Positions 10,866 through 23,120 of a stretch of DNA of 64,000 nt are shown here, piece after piece. A model generated the notes under the pieces. The model made no database searches and had not been told where the DNA came from. It saw nothing but the letters and a program-made list of their open reading frames with translations. The position numbers were made by a program, and so were the translations under genes. Source of the DNA: Amoebophrya sp. A120 (Eukaryota > Sar > Dinophyceae > Syndiniales > Amoebophryaceae); contig CAJINV010000001.1 in the NCBI GenBank assembly GCA_905178155.1, forward strand, positions 9,321,865 to 9,385,864, written 5' to 3'. Each line of letters starts with the position of its first letter. Positions within the stretch are counted from its first letter, which is position 1.

Positions 10866-11713
10866 GCAGCGCAAGTCAAGGACCCGTAGAACCAATGTGC
10901 ACGAGCGTAATATCGCAAGCACTTACTAAGATTTATTTCCTCTAGTCCAAGCGCAAACGGTAGATTTTATTTCATGAACACATCGAGTCAGAGTCGCAGA
11001 ATCGTCCATACTGTCGTAGTCCTACAGCGAAAGAATTAGTTCAGGATAGTACTCTATTCGACCGGAACTGCAGCTGAACCCAACCCAAGCCCGACGCTGA
11101 GGTTAGTATATTGATTCGAGGATCAGTACTACTGCTAGGCGCCTTGTGGTTTTGAGAAGCTGCAACGCGTGTGGGAGGTTGGTAGGAGAACGCTTCTGGT
11201 TGTTCTGATTCATTGCCGCGAGCGGTACTAGAGCTGAGTTGGGAGTCTGAATTCTGAATGAAGCTCATCTAGTTGCGAAAGAAGTATGGATGAATGTTCT
11301 GCGCATTTTGTTTTTGTGGTCCCCTATATGGTTCATCCACGTTCATCGGAGGTTCTCGCTCGTCCTCGTGACAAAGAGATGAAAGAGTTCAGAAACAAAA
11401 TCTCGCTTCAAAGTGGTGAGCTGTCGAAGTTTTTTCCCAGGAAGATGACCTTGGAGTTGCAGTCTACGCAAAGATGCAAGTCGTAGTTCTTTTCGATTCC
11501 TTTTTTTCCCCAATTTTTTAGGCCGATACTTTGACGAAGTAGCAGAAAAATGATCAAAACAATATAATTAACGATGACTTGAATGAAAGCGTCGCAACCA
11601 CCAGTATCCATCTACGATATCATTGTCGTCCGCTGTCGATAAAACCGTGAACGACTCCACGAAAAAGAAACAAACGACAGCGAGTTGCAGTCCAGGATTA
11701 CCAAAAAGCAAAA
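10866..11713. other. Intergenic
   Basis: No coding frame longer than about 75 codons, and no repeat or RNA gene that I can recognise. Confidence 0.5.
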
Positions 11714-13168
11714 ATGCCGTCTTCACAATCTCCAGTGAAAAAGTTTTTCATTGAGGAGCCGTATGTTTCTCCGGTGAAGCCAAAAAACGACACCGAGGTT
11801 GAGACGATTCTCGGGAAGAAGAAGACGCCAGAAAAAAATGACGATGCTGAACAGGATCTGCTAGCAGAAGTGGAGGATGTTGAGGAGCCAAAACCGCTTG
11901 TCAAGATCAAAGACGCATTGGAACAGGCTGCAATTGCTGAGCCAGCGGTTGCTAAAGCAGAAATAGACGAGGCAGACAAGATGCACTACTGTTCGAAGTA
12001 TAGTCATAGCATCTTTCTATCATGCGAGACGTTATCTTCTTTTTTTGAGTGCGAAGGATGCAATTTTACATCAACATGTCGGATTTTCTTAAGTCGCTGC
12101 TATCTACTGTGGTAGTGCATTTCTGTACCTCTCGTTTCAGATGGTGCCCCTGCTTGAGTGCATTTGCATTCTTATGCGCCCTGTTGACCCTGCCGCATGC
12201 TGTGGCGCCGCGCGCTTACTCGCTTGTGCTTACCGCTGGCTTGGCGGAATTGCCTTCTTTGACTGCCACAGCACGACGCGCCACCGCTCACGGTATTAGC
12301 TACGACCCAGTTGTGTAGATACATACCTACCTCGGGGTGACGAGTAATAAGTAACAATAAGTGCCAAAGTGCAATAAATGTATGACTGTGAGCGCACGAA
12401 TAGTTCTTGTACGCCAAGAAGTTGCGCACACGCTGTTTTCGTGCAGGGCGTTGGTAGCGTTTCTTGAAAACGGGGCAACAACACACAAGGTGCGCAAAAA
12501 AAATCATACTGCTTGAGTATGATTCTGAAGGGAGATAGATATATTTATCTACTTTTTTGAATATATTCCAAATCAGGGCGAAATGCTGGAATTTTGTGCT
12601 CCCTGGCAAGAAGACCTGCGGCAAAGACGGATGCCAGAAGCACACGTACGAGATCACAAGAGACAACATTGCCTCCGTGAAGGGGCACTACCGAAAGTCC
12701 AGCACGGGCAGCATGCACTACGTCAAAGGCTTCGAGCGCGCCGGCGGCCAGGCTTTGAAGGCCATGGAGCACACTCCGCCGCGCAAAGGATACCAGACAA
12801 AACAGCTGCTCCAGGAAGAGTACCAGAAGCTGTGTGAAGATGACGCGGCGGCGGCCCCAGCAGCGGCAATCGAGGACGCGGCGGGGGGCTCGAGCTCCTC
12901 AGCGGCTAAAGAAGTTTCGGCAGCAGAAGGACCGGAGAAAAAAGAAGATGATACAAATGTAGGCGTGTCCGGCGAGCAGCACAATGCGAGGGACGAGCCC
13001 GCTGCCGCGGGACCCAAGGAGCCGGCGACGAAAAAGAGAAAAATGTCCAAAGCGGTTGCGGAAAAGCAGGAAGAACATGAGGAACTCAAGAAGATGATCG
13101 AAAAGATCAATAGTGCAAGCGCGACACAATTCGCTGAGAAACGGTGGGACCTGCACCCGCGAGACTAG
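11714..13168 (+). CDS. Two-exon nuclear protein with a Cys-rich putative zinc-binding motif
   Basis: Exon 1 is 11714-11997, a GT-AG intron occupies 11998-12576, and exon 2 is 12577-13168. Phases agree (two bases plus one) and the product is 291 residues. Splicing brings together CSKAKC from both exons and then CGKDGC, a C-x4-C-x10-C-x4-C pattern near residues 92-114 that suggests a small zinc site; this is inference, and I know no matching family. The N-terminus is acidic and Lys-rich with SPVKK-type motifs. After the Cys region come an Ala/Glu-rich acidic linker, a basic NLS-like PATKKRKM (near nt 13020) and a charged helix (EKQEEHEELKKMIEKI). A chromatin or RNA-linked nuclear role is possible but unproven. 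The start has an A-rich upstream context (CAAAAATGCC). Confidence 0.78.
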
Positions 13169-14405
13169 AGGAACAAGAAACCATTGCTCTAGCAGTAGAG
13201 CGTATTTGTTAGGTTTCGGAAGCTGCTCTCCTGTTTGTGTACCACAACAAACTACAGTATGAAGTCTTCGGACGAAGAAAACAATGAAATGCTCTAAAGT
13301 GTACTGAATGAGGATAGTCCTCGCAGAGCTTATTTTTTGGTGCTCGGTCTCCTAAGTCGCACGACTCAGAAGAGTTACTAGGCGGGAAAGGAACTACAAG
13401 TTTTGTGTCAATTGTGACTAAGGAATCCTGATGAGAAAATGATGGAAAGTGTTAAGCTCCCAGCCACCTGTGTCATTTTCCCGAAATAAAAGAACTGTCC
13501 GCGCAGGTGTGAACGATCGTGGCGCGTCTAAGTATCCGCAGAACTCGAGGACACATAAAATGCCTCACCCCTAGACCTATAGTTCGCTTTGTGATTTAAC
13601 GGAAAAGTTCACGGCACAGAAACGCGGAGTTGTGATTAATATCATTCAACAAAATCAATGTAAATAAAAGGTCGTGTTGTAACCGCTTGTAAATTTCTGA
13701 GCTAGTACTACTAGAAAGCAAAAACAAAACTTTCTGAAGCGACAACCGTACACTAGCAGTCATGTGTCGTGCGCGGTCTTCAGTGCAAGCTGCTAGTTGC
13801 GTCGCGCAACTCCCTTCCCCACAGAAGTGGCTTGTTCGTTGTGTTTCATGTTATTTTTTCTTTGGTTTTCATCTTGGAAAAACAAAATCCAGGCTCTGAG
13901 AGGTGTCAGAACGTGCTTCAGTCCGGGCAAGGTACGATCAGTTGGATGCAAGTAGTTTCCAGCAAAGGAGATAACTGTACTGGAACGACCGAACCGCTCG
14001 CAAAGATTCGGTCATTTTTTTCGAAAAGAGTTTTCAAGAAAACGGGTGCATTTGTGTGGGAAGTTCAGTACATATGCGGTAACAGATACAGACGTAGTAT
14101 AGTCGTTAATACAGCATACTGATACATAACTGAAAGTGGTATCATGGATGGTGGGCTTTTAGTGATTGATGGCTAATAGAAGTCCCGGAGTTGCTGTGAT
14201 CATCACAAATTTGGCTATCTTTCTGCGACACGATGATCTTCTGACTTCTCTGCGTGTCAGAAAATATGGCGGCACGGAGCTGCAGAGGCAGACTGAGTAT
14301 GAGGGGCTAATAGGCGGGTAGGGGAAGATTGTTCTGCCGCCATAGTACATTGTCCTGCAGCGGTTCTCCACCGGTTTCTTTTCTACGTTCGTGCCACGAG
14401 CCACC
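13169..14405. other. Intergenic
   Basis: Contains a 117-codon AT-rich frame (13769-14122) with no coding-like composition. Nothing else is seen. Confidence 0.5.
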
Positions 14406-15089
14406 ATGGTCGCTGCGGGTCTGATGGATGCCGCGATGGGTCGTGTAGGACTTCTTGGTCCTCCACTGCAAGATTCCACGAGAACACCGACGAACGTGAG
14501 CTCTACCGCAACATCTGCTATGATAGCCGCCTTAACAACATCTACGAACCCTCTGTCCACGTCGATGGCCACCAGCACGAAGCAAGCCGTAGAAGAAGGA
14601 AACACCTCGATAACTGCGCCGGAGAACATCATCTGGCTCCCCGTGGAGTGGGCCCACCTCCTAGTGGCGTGCATTTTGTTGTTGTCTTTCATCGTCGCCT
14701 TCTATGCCGTTGCAGATCTCCACGGTAGTTGCGACCAGGACCGCTCGTCGTGTTCGTCCTCCGCTGCCAGTGCAGGACCAGAGGATCAGTTTATTGAGGA
14801 TGAAGAAGCTGTTGACGTTGAGCCGCTTCTCACTGGGAAGACGGGACGAGCGCAGGAGGATAAGGCGATGATCTCGGGGGAGATTATTCGAGATCCAGTC
14901 TATTCATTCCGCGGTACTAAGGAACTGATGAGCAGCAGCGACATAGTAATTTCAGGGCCGGGGAAGACGGAATCGACAGACGCTCTGAACAGGACGTCGC
15001 CGAAAGCCACACTAATCGCAGCGAGCAAAATCGACATGCGTGCCAGTCGTTACAAGAAGCTCCAGATGTTGAAGAGCAAAGGAGTATAG
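14406..15089 (+). CDS. Single-pass membrane protein of unknown function
   Basis: The start is set at ATG 14406 because of its strong context (GCCACCATGG) even though the frame is open a little further upstream. The product is 227 residues. An N-terminal Thr/Ser/Ala-rich region of about 75 residues precedes one transmembrane helix (VEWAHLLVACILLLSFIVAF, near residues 80-105). A 120-residue acidic, Ser-rich tail ends in a basic patch (RASRYKKLQMLKSKGV). No signal peptide is evident, so it is probably a signal-anchor protein. I recognise no family. It is intronless and lies in the same orientation as its neighbours. Confidence 0.65.
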   Translation: MVAAGLMDAAMGRVGLLGPPLQDSTRTPTNVSSTATSAMIAALTTSTNPLSTSMATSTKQAVEEGNTSITAPENIIWLPVEWAHLLVACILLLSFIVAFYAVADLHGSCDQDRSSCSSSAASAGPEDQFIEDEEAVDVEPLLTGKTGRAQEDKAMISGEIIRDPVYSFRGTKELMSSSDIVISGPGKTESTDALNRTSPKATLIAASKIDMRASRYKKLQMLKSKGV

Positions 15090-16453
15090 TATTGCTGGTG
15101 GCCCTGTTGTTTTTTGTTGATGTTCTTGATCGTCTATCGTCAGCATCATCATCAGCATCCGATGCCTGTCAATGTCGTTTCGTTGTTTCTGAGCAGCTGT
15201 CCTCGTACGGAATGTTTTAAGATATATGTTATACGAACTACAGGTAAAAGCACCGTCCCTGTCAAGAGTCGTCCACGAAAATTGGTTTATCAACACGGTC
15301 TGAACCATAGCAGGGACCGGAGAACCTGCTCGTGGGAGACAGAAGAAAGTTGATTTGAACAGCACGACAGGGCAGAGTCAGTGACAGGGTACTTATCTTG
15401 AGAATACAGTTTGATGGAGAAAAAATAACTAAGAATGACAGTCCTCCTGTGGTTGTTGCAACTAGTAAAGCAGCCCGAGAGAAAAGGGGCGCGAGGCTTC
15501 CACGCTAGTAGGCGTAAACAAATTTATTTCTAATGCTCAGATAGACCAGGATCAGGTTTCTGTTTCGAAGTCCTTTTTCATATCTACAGTGAAGGCACGC
15601 AGAAGATACAGCGTTGATTGATACAAGTTGGATGGGAGTTGATATGTAAGCGCTACACGACGAGGGCTTCCTTGATGAATTTGAAAAAGTTTAACGAAGT
15701 ATATCTTCTTCATTTGAAATAGAAATGATAAAGCCTCCACCTGCTGGGGAAGTCAAATGTTTGTACAATTTTGTGTGGAGAAGTCGGAAAAAAGAACAAA
15801 AGTAGCCGACTGCAGCATGATGGTCGTGGAGTATAGATTTAGCTGATACATCAATCCTCTATGGGATGCTGTTCCATGGTCCGCATCGTGGCACGTAGCA
15901 AGTGAAAAACAGTGGTAGTACGCTATGCACGAATATGTTAATGTTGTGTTACAAAAAAGCACGGTGTCTTTTTTTGCAGCCACCCGGCAGCTTCTGAGAT
16001 CTATCACGCAAAGAGAAGTATTGACTCTCGTCAAAGTTAAATAACAGCGACAAATCTTCTAGGATTCTTCAAAAAAGATTGAGAAGCAAATAGCGATGTC
16101 TTCTTATGTTTTTTTCAGACTTGATGTCAAATTAATTCTTGAGCGTCAATCCGACACCATGTTAAACTGATGAAAGCTACACTGTCGCGTTTGACGCCAC
16201 ACAACACCAAAAAATATTGGAGCATGAGTAAATTTCCCCCTTCGTTTACAAAAGTTGAGAATTTGCTTGATCTTAGACTGGCGATGTGAACTACTTAGGC
16301 AAAAAACTACACGAAAGCAGATATCTGTACATATCGAGTTGTTATGTTCGAGTGGCCAGCTTCCAGTAAATAAAGGAAGCACGACCAGCTTCATTCTCAT
16401 TCTTCTTCCCCGGCTAAGTGGGAGGCCACAACCAGCCCAACCCAGCATCGAAT
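15090..16453. other. Intergenic
   Basis: AT-rich DNA with short random frames on both strands. No repeats or RNA genes recognised. Confidence 0.5.
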
Positions 16454-16690
16454 ATGAATTCCGACGACGAGGTGAAGGATATGCGGCGGCCGTACGGGCC
16501 GCTAATTTACCGTTCCTGGGGCGACAAGAGCCGCGTGTACAATACGCACGGATGGCGGGTGTTTTGCGATTCCAAGGACAAAGAAAACGAGCGCCAGCGC
16601 AAGGCCAGGCTGTCGTACGAAACCAAAATCGCACTGGGGGACGATACTCAGTCGGAGGGCATGGTAACGGTGAAGTGCATACCGAAGTAA
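16454..16690 (+). CDS. Small hydrophilic protein, 78 residues
   Basis: ATG 16454 to TAA 16690. The sequence starts MNSDDEVKDMRRPYGPLIYR and has several aromatic residues (SWGDKSRVYNTHGWRVF) followed by a Lys/Arg/Glu helix. Exon-like GC content contrasts with the AT-rich flanks, which supports coding. I recognise no family. It could also be one exon of a longer gene, since the next supported exon starts only 360 bases downstream. Confidence 0.5.
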   Translation: MNSDDEVKDMRRPYGPLIYRSWGDKSRVYNTHGWRVFCDSKDKENERQRKARLSYETKIALGDDTQSEGMVTVKCIPK

Positions 16691-17052
16691 AAAATCCACC
16701 ATCCGCCTCGTCCTCCTCCCTGAAACTTTTGTTGCTGGATTTTTTGTGCACACAAATCAGTTGTGCAGTTGTGAATGATTGGAGGTAGTAGATGGCAAGC
16801 CTACGTAAGGAGGGTGTTTTGGTGTAGGTGCTTAGAGCATGGCAGAGGTCCGCGTCGTAGGCGCAGCCACTGCCACAGCTTTACAAATCGCCTACATAAA
16901 AATGCGGCGGACTTTCTGGCCTTACCTTCTTGCAAGACAGACACACCGCCAATCAGCATCACAAAAGTGCAGCAGCGTTCATAGACGGTAGATTATACTC
17001 ATTGAGTACGTGTACGGTTATGGGGTCGAGGGGGGACTTTTCCTCGCGATAG
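16691..17052. other. Gap between supported exons
   Basis: No convincing coding sequence. It may contain the promoter or first exon(s) of the following gene, whose start I cannot locate. Confidence 0.4.
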
Positions 17053-20000
17053 TGCTTCGACGAGAGCGACGAGGGGTCGGATGCCGGTCTGGAGTATCTA
17101 TGCATTGCAAATACCTTTGGGGCTTGGTCAGATACTAGGAAGAAGATTGTATTGCAGGTTTGTGAATAATTAATGCAGGTTGCTCTGTACTGCTAATGCA
17201 CAGCTAAGCATGACAAATATTTCTGCGTCCGTAGCTGCTTGCGGCGACGGTGCAAAGGTTTTTGATGTGGTGCAGTCGGGTATGCATGGAAAATATTTCT
17301 GCGCGGCTACCAGGTTGCGTACATCAGAATAAACTGCGTTTTTGCGTGACAAGCGAAGAAGTCTGGGCACGCATCACAAACTCTACAGCAATATCAGACA
17401 CGCATGGGAAGGATGCATGAAAAATCTTGCAATCTCCCACAGGACCCAGACATGTTTGCATTTGATAGTATCTGGACCGCGACGACAACGATCTCAGCGA
17501 GCTCGAGAGTAACCGGCCTGGTCGTCCTGGTGCAACATCTTCTACTGCGGGGAGGTTCATCGACGGTAAAAATGATACAGGAGAAGGAGAAAAAGATGAT
17601 CAATCTGCATCCGGATTGAGTGAGGAGGAGGACAACAGGAGCGTTTTATTGACGAGCGATTCGGAAGTGGATGCGTTTCACGCAAAGAACAGTAGCAAAA
17701 ACTCTGCTGACCCACAACCAACCACACATGCGGCGACTGCTGCTCCGTCGCAGGCGAACAATGATAGAGGAGAGGAAAAGCAACCGGCGGCTAAGAAGCA
17801 GCGTAAAGATCAAAGTAAAGGAGTAGATGTTGATGCTGCCGGGTCTAAAAATGCTCCTGGTGAGAAAAAAACAACGCAATCTGCCGGCGCCGCGGCTAAG
17901 GTGGACAGAAAGGAAGGTAAGGCGGCGGCTGGTTCTCAGGCGAAGGCGAAAGCTAAGGCAAAATCGAAGGTGCCAGCTTTAAAGAGGCCGAAGGGTATGG
18001 ACAAAAAACGGTTTGCCGCCTTTGGCAGACTTATCATTCAGACAAGGGCTAGCATATATATTTGTCTTGTAGTGTCCAGTTCCGCATGAAAGCAGAACTA
18101 GACACACAAGACGAAACGAAGAGCAGCCACAGGCTTTTTTTTGACACACTCGAGAGAACTCTGTGCATTAGACATAGCCTCAGTTGTAGTGCAGAGAGGA
18201 AAAAGAAGAAGCACCACTTTATACACCATTTTATGATTTTTTTTCTGGTGTCTCACATGCATTTACACAGCGTCAGTGCCGGCCTGCCCTTCCGATTTCC
18301 ATTTCGTATGCTCGCTTGTTTCTGTGTGATAAAAGTGCACGCGGAACTCAGCAATGCGGTCGGGTACAGTGGCGACTTCGATTTGTTGAGTCCCCCTGCA
18401 GCACCGCCACAGCAGCTCCCTGCGGAAGGAGAGAAGAAGCACAGCAAACACACTCAAAATGCTATTTTTAAGCAGGATACTGGAACCAGCAGAACATCCA
18501 CAGCAAACAATGACCGTGGCCGACGGGGAGCTGGGCCAGAAACAAAAAATCCTGGCAGCAGCTCCACCCGGCCAGGCTTCGGCGCGCGTGCCGTAGTCAC
18601 TCCAGGAGCGAAGGCGAAGGCAGCTCAACCGGTCCCCGAGACTCCCCGATCGCTTCTGTTTTCCTCTTCCCTCGAGAACGACGACGACGACGGCCCTGGG
18701 AGCTTCCGTGGGTCGGCCGGAAAGCAGACCGAGAACTCGTTTTCCCGAAAATTTGCAGAGTCACGTCCTCAGACGGAATCTGCTTACGCACCCTTGTTTT
18801 CGCCTGCGAACAGAACTACGAAGGTTCACGTTCATGACAAGAAAGCGGGAGCGGCACCGTCGTCATCTTCTTCCGCATCATCGTTCCCGACCAAGCAGCC
18901 GCTCCCCACAGGCCCGGGAGTATCGTTGTCGGGTCACCGGTCAACGCAAAACCAGCCGGGTGTTGAGGCCGCGCGGAGTTCGTCCCGCACTTTCGTGGAG
19001 GGCGGGGGCACGAAAGCGTCGAAGATGACGGAGCAAAAATCTACAGGCGCTGCGGGTTCCGGCAAGCCTACGACCGCAGCAGCCTCGTCCCGCACGACAA
19101 CTCATAGTACCACGACCGCGTCTACTCTCGGCTCTGGTGGTCGCGACGCCAGTGCTGGAGAAAGCAAGAAGACGTATTATCCGAAGGCGACCACCGGGCA
19201 CCAGCAACCGCAGGCGAAGCTGAGCAATATCGGGCGACAACGTGCGGAAATGGAGAAAAGGATGGCGATGGCGGTAGTGTATGACGAGACCAACATTTCG
19301 TCGCTCGACGGGCACAGGCGCGACGAGGCGTTCTTGGACGTCCTGGAAGTGGTGCGGACTGCCTTCGTGCGGGGAAACGCCTCGCCGGGTCAGCTGCAGC
19401 AGATAGACTTGGCGTACAACGATGTGTACGCGCACTTGAAGGTCCAGAACAAAAAGCTGGTCAACCTGGGCGCCCTCGAGAAGTTGGAGCACGTTACCCC
19501 CGCTGTGATGCGCCTCGTAATTCAGCACGGCGGCTACGTGCCGCACGCGCGAGACCAAACGAACAAGAACCTGCCAGCCGCGGGAAACCGGCCTGGAGAG
19601 GTGGGCGGACCACGCGGGGGCGTGGGCGGGGCGGCGGAGAAGCAGGGAATTTCAAGTAATGCTGCCGTCAGCGGTAGTACCAAAAGCGGATCCGCGACAT
19701 CAAGTCAGCGACGTGAGCCCACTGCAGCTGCTCCACCCATGACATCCTCATCTACAAAGTCCAACAGGAACTACACAACCACAATGACTGGCACACCACT
19801 TCTTCAATCATCGAACAACAACACTGGAAAAGCTGGGCCGCCCCCTCGTAGCGGCGGTGTCTCGCCAAAGCTGCGACCCGGAAGTAGTCGTCAGAACACG
19901 CCGTTGCTTGCACCTGCAGCTTCTTCGTTCCGCGGCCGGGGGCCGGTGCACAACGTAGCGGATGTCCTTGCCGGCATCGACGTCCAAAAAAATAGACAAG

Positions 20001-21154
20001 CCGCGGCTGCTGCAACAACGAGTACAACTACGGGAGTGAGAAGTAAAAGTGGAACGGTATGCAGATGAAAATTGCTAGTGCCATCAACATTTTGCGACAG
20101 AACAATCATGAACGCCGAGCGATCCACAAATCCGCGACGAGACGACATTATTGACAACATCTGATATGCTTTCTGTGAGGTACAACTTGCAGCTACTACT
20201 TCGCCTATTTTAAACATGCGTACCGGTTTCAACATGAATACAAATTGACGAGGACGGCAATTTTTTTCGACTGTAAAAACACCACTTCTGCGCACAAATG
20301 TCTTAGACCAGCAGGAAGACAATGAGCGCGCGACTATGAACAAACAAGGAACAAACTACAATCCGTCCGGCGGTGCGTCTCCGTCAGCCGTCCCAGGTGG
20401 TGCAGTGGAGAGACCAACCGGAGCAGAGATGAACTGCGTAAAGAAACCGGATCCGTTCCTTCGAGTGAACGCTTCCTCTGAAGAACAAGCGTCGAGTTCT
20501 TGGGGGATAAATAACCGGAAAATCGGCGCTGAAATGAGATCAGGTTCTAGTACTTTGTTCACTACGATGTCTTCTGTGCGCAAAGCTCCCGTCCAAGGCC
20601 CTTTGCAACGCGTCGAAGTGGTGGAGTTATCCTCCTCGTCAGACGAGGACAAGCGGACGATGAAGACAAAACGGGCAACTACAGGCGGTACAACCGGCAG
20701 ATCTAGTACCAGTTCTTATTCTGGACGACCAGCACCAGGTTCATCCTCGCGCCACCCCACGCGTGCCGTTGCAGTGCGGACCGCTGCAGACGATACGTCT
20801 GGCAATAAGAACCGGAGTTGTATTAGAGAGAGCAGTGGCAGCGCAAATGAGAACAAAACGACGCGTACGTGGTGTTACCTGGATGACAAGGGGAATTTAG
20901 TATCTAAGCGGTCCGACGCGTCGAGGTCGGAGAGCAACGGTGTGGTGCAGTACAAGGTAGTAATTTTCCAACGGCGTCCTCCAGAACAACAACAAAGTCC
21001 TAGCGACGAGAACAACTACCCGGGTAGTAGTATTGTATCACGAGAGCGACTTTTTGCGTACATTCCTTCCACCAAACACCCTCCATGGAAAAAGGCTGTG
21101 CCTGAGGAACTTCGTCGTCTTGGCTCTTTGAATATCGCTGGAAAGCAGCTGTAG
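17053..21154 (+). CDS. Low-complexity multi-exon protein of unknown function
   Basis: Supported exons are 17053-17099, 17474 to about 18045, an unresolved start near 18345 to 20056, and 20312-21154. The first two join across the introner at 17100-17466 and read DESDEGSDAGLEYLDRDDND. The last intron is a phase-0 GT-AG intron (20057-20311). The intron between 18.0 and 18.35 kb is not resolved, and an in-frame TAG just before 17053 means the start lies in an exon I could not find. The protein is very rich in Ser, Thr, Gly and Ala. One folded-looking stretch lies at nt 19240-19540 (EMEKRMAMAVVYDETNISSL, then helices with DVYAHLKVQNKKL). The C-terminus has WCYLDDKGNLV, faintly like the start of a GYF domain, which is not enough for a call. 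The second exon is Lys-rich (AKAKAKAKSK) and probably nuclear. Confidence 0.6.
17100..17466. mobile_element. Introner, degenerate family B, 7-bp target duplication
   Basis: AGTATCT occurs at 17093-17099 and 17467-17473. The right end (17436-17466) contains GACCCAGACATGTTTGCATT, the reverse of the family B terminus, and the left end (TTGCAAATACCTTTGGGG) is a diverged copy of it. Removal of the element and one duplication joins GAG TAT CT to G GAC CGC and keeps the acidic frame open. Confidence 0.75.
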
Positions 21155-22040
21155 CTGTGAGTGCGCAATTTTTAAACCTCCAAGGGTGCGAAGTACAAGT
21201 ACTTGCGAGAAGAAGCAGAATAAGAAAATTGATGATGGAGTTGTTGTAAATGGCCCAAGAAGTCCGAACCCGAAGACGAGGGAGCGGAGCTGCTTGGGAG
21301 CAGTACAAATTTCTTAAATTTTGCCTAACAGATTGATATAGAATACAGTCGATGTTGTGCAAACCCAAGTTTTTTGAAAACGCCATTTTTCTTGAAGATT
21401 TTGCCAATAGGCTGCTGTATTTTGGCTCTGCGAAACAAGTGTTGCGACGAGCAACGTTGCGGCGCATCTAGACAGATGTTGTACATCGACAACAACTCCG
21501 CGTCTAGTGGTCACATGATGTTCATGTTCGCCTTCGATATGAGGGATGGCCACCGCAAGTTCATTCGGTATTTTTTGTTCCTTGATATTTTTCTTTACTT
21601 CGTTTTTCTTTTTCCTTGTTTCGTAGCTTTGTCTCTGTGTCCAGACAGTCGATGAATTCGGCATGGACAAAAATTCGTCGGTGTGTGCTTCATCTTCACC
21701 TTTCGTCTTAAAGTTCCTAGCTCCGTCGTTTGTGATGTGGTAAGACGCATCAGGAAGATTCAAAGCTAGAGACGAGTCGTTGAGAGCTGGAGGAACTACG
21801 AACTTGGGCACGCAGTACCATGAGAGGGATACCGGGAGTCAGACCTGCTCAGCCGGCTGTATCAATGCTGCCCAACTCACTAGCCACTGCTACTAGTATA
21901 CTACTTTTGATTTCTGCAGATGTTCATAGAAACTACAACCTCGAGTCACCGCTTTTAACGAACTGGTGTTTTTTTTTCCGGTGAAAATAAGAACGAAGGA
22001 CAAGGAGAGAAAGGAAAACACGCATCTCGCGGATTTAAAA
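21155..22040. other. Intergenic, with a weak minus-strand frame
   Basis: A 165-codon minus-strand frame (21314-21811) begins at GTG just after an in-frame stop. Its first half looks slightly coding-like and its second half does not. Left uncalled. Confidence 0.4.
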
Positions 22041-23120
22041 ATGGGGACTTCAGAGGACCCGGCTCGTGATCTGGCTGTCGATGAAAACGCAGCTCACGAC
22101 CCCGCAGCAGTTACCACGCCACCAGCGCTAAAAACGGAAACGATAATCGAAAAGAAGCAGGTCCTCTCTTTCGCGCCAATAAATCGCATCTCCTCTGCTT
22201 CAACTTTCCGGCAACAGCTTTTGGACATTCGAAAGGACACGGTGCGAAGCTTGGCGCTGTCCTCGGATGCGAGCACCGCCCCTGCCGGGACTGCCCTTCA
22301 ACATCCGCAGAACCTGCAGTCTGATCGCACTCTCTCCACGGCGACCGCGGTGCCTACGTCGAGCCCGAAAGGCGCTTCGACGACCGTGCTTCGCCGGACA
22401 GTCGGCTGTCTCTGCCTCGGCGTCTGGGGCCTACCAGTTGCGATATTCATAGTGTTGACTCAGTTCTTCAGCTGCGGAGAAATCGATACTGACGAGGCGA
22501 TCATTGCGGTCGCCTACGCAGCCGGTTGCATTTTGGGGCTACTTACGATGCCCATTTGGGGCCCGGTGCTGTGGTTTCTCTCTCGGTCGAAGAGAAAGGC
22601 CGAACTGCAAAATGAAGTAGTGCTCCGACAAGACACGTCCGCTGCCAGTAGCGTAGGATCGTCTATTGTCCTTCAGGTTGAAGAAACAGGTCAGAAAAAT
22701 GGAAATGCGCAAGTCGAGCGGCCGCGCCTCCTCACTCTCGCGAAAAAAGATGGCGCAACGGCAGGCCGAGCACCTGCTGCATCCGCTGGGGAAGCCGCCG
22801 AGGAAAAAGGACAAGGCGGCGGACCTGCAAAAGAAGTTTCCTCAGAGGGGATGTCGGGAAAAGGTAACTTTCAAAGTGCCGGAGAAATCATAAAGAGGCC
22901 CGACGAGGGCCGTGTGGAGCCGCTTAGTGGAACTTCCCTATCATCATTCTCAGTCTCCATCGGTACCGATTCCGTTCCTGAAGTCGACACTACCAAGATC
23001 GACACAACTGGTGAGCGCTATCGTGCCTCGAATCCTGTTGTTTTTGCGTCCTTCTTGAAGAACGGTCTGCGGGCCGGTCTGAAAAGGACCACTTCCATTA
23101 TATACATGCCTGTCGATTGA
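22041..23120 (+). CDS. Two-transmembrane-helix protein of unknown function
   Basis: The start is placed at ATG 22041 (TTAAAAATGG); the 25 codons before it look like leader. The product is 359 residues. An N-terminal soluble segment of about 115 residues precedes two hydrophobic helices, VGCLCLGVWGLPVAIFIVL and AYAAGCILGLLTMPIWGPVL, separated by a short acidic loop (SCGEIDTDEA). A basic SRSKRKAE follows the second helix, then a 170-residue hydrophilic Ala/Glu/Ser-rich tail. Both termini are therefore probably on the cytosolic side. No catalytic motif or family is recognised. Intronless. Confidence 0.65.
   Translation: MGTSEDPARDLAVDENAAHDPAAVTTPPALKTETIIEKKQVLSFAPINRISSASTFRQQLLDIRKDTVRSLALSSDASTAPAGTALQHPQNLQSDRTLSTATAVPTSSPKGASTTVLRRTVGCLCLGVWGLPVAIFIVLTQFFSCGEIDTDEAIIAVAYAAGCILGLLTMPIWGPVLWFLSRSKRKAELQNEVVLRQDTSAASSVGSSIVLQVEETGQKNGNAQVERPRLLTLAKKDGATAGRAPAASAGEAAEEKGQGGGPAKEVSSEGMSGKGNFQSAGEIIKRPDEGRVEPLSGTSLSSFSVSIGTDSVPEVDTTKIDTTGERYRASNPVVFASFLKNGLRAGLKRTTSIIYMPVD

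Noticed and set aside
21314-21811. 165-codon minus-strand frame
   Set aside because: Begins at a GTG just after an in-frame stop, the second half looks non-coding, and it would be the only minus-strand gene. Could be one exon but not supportable.
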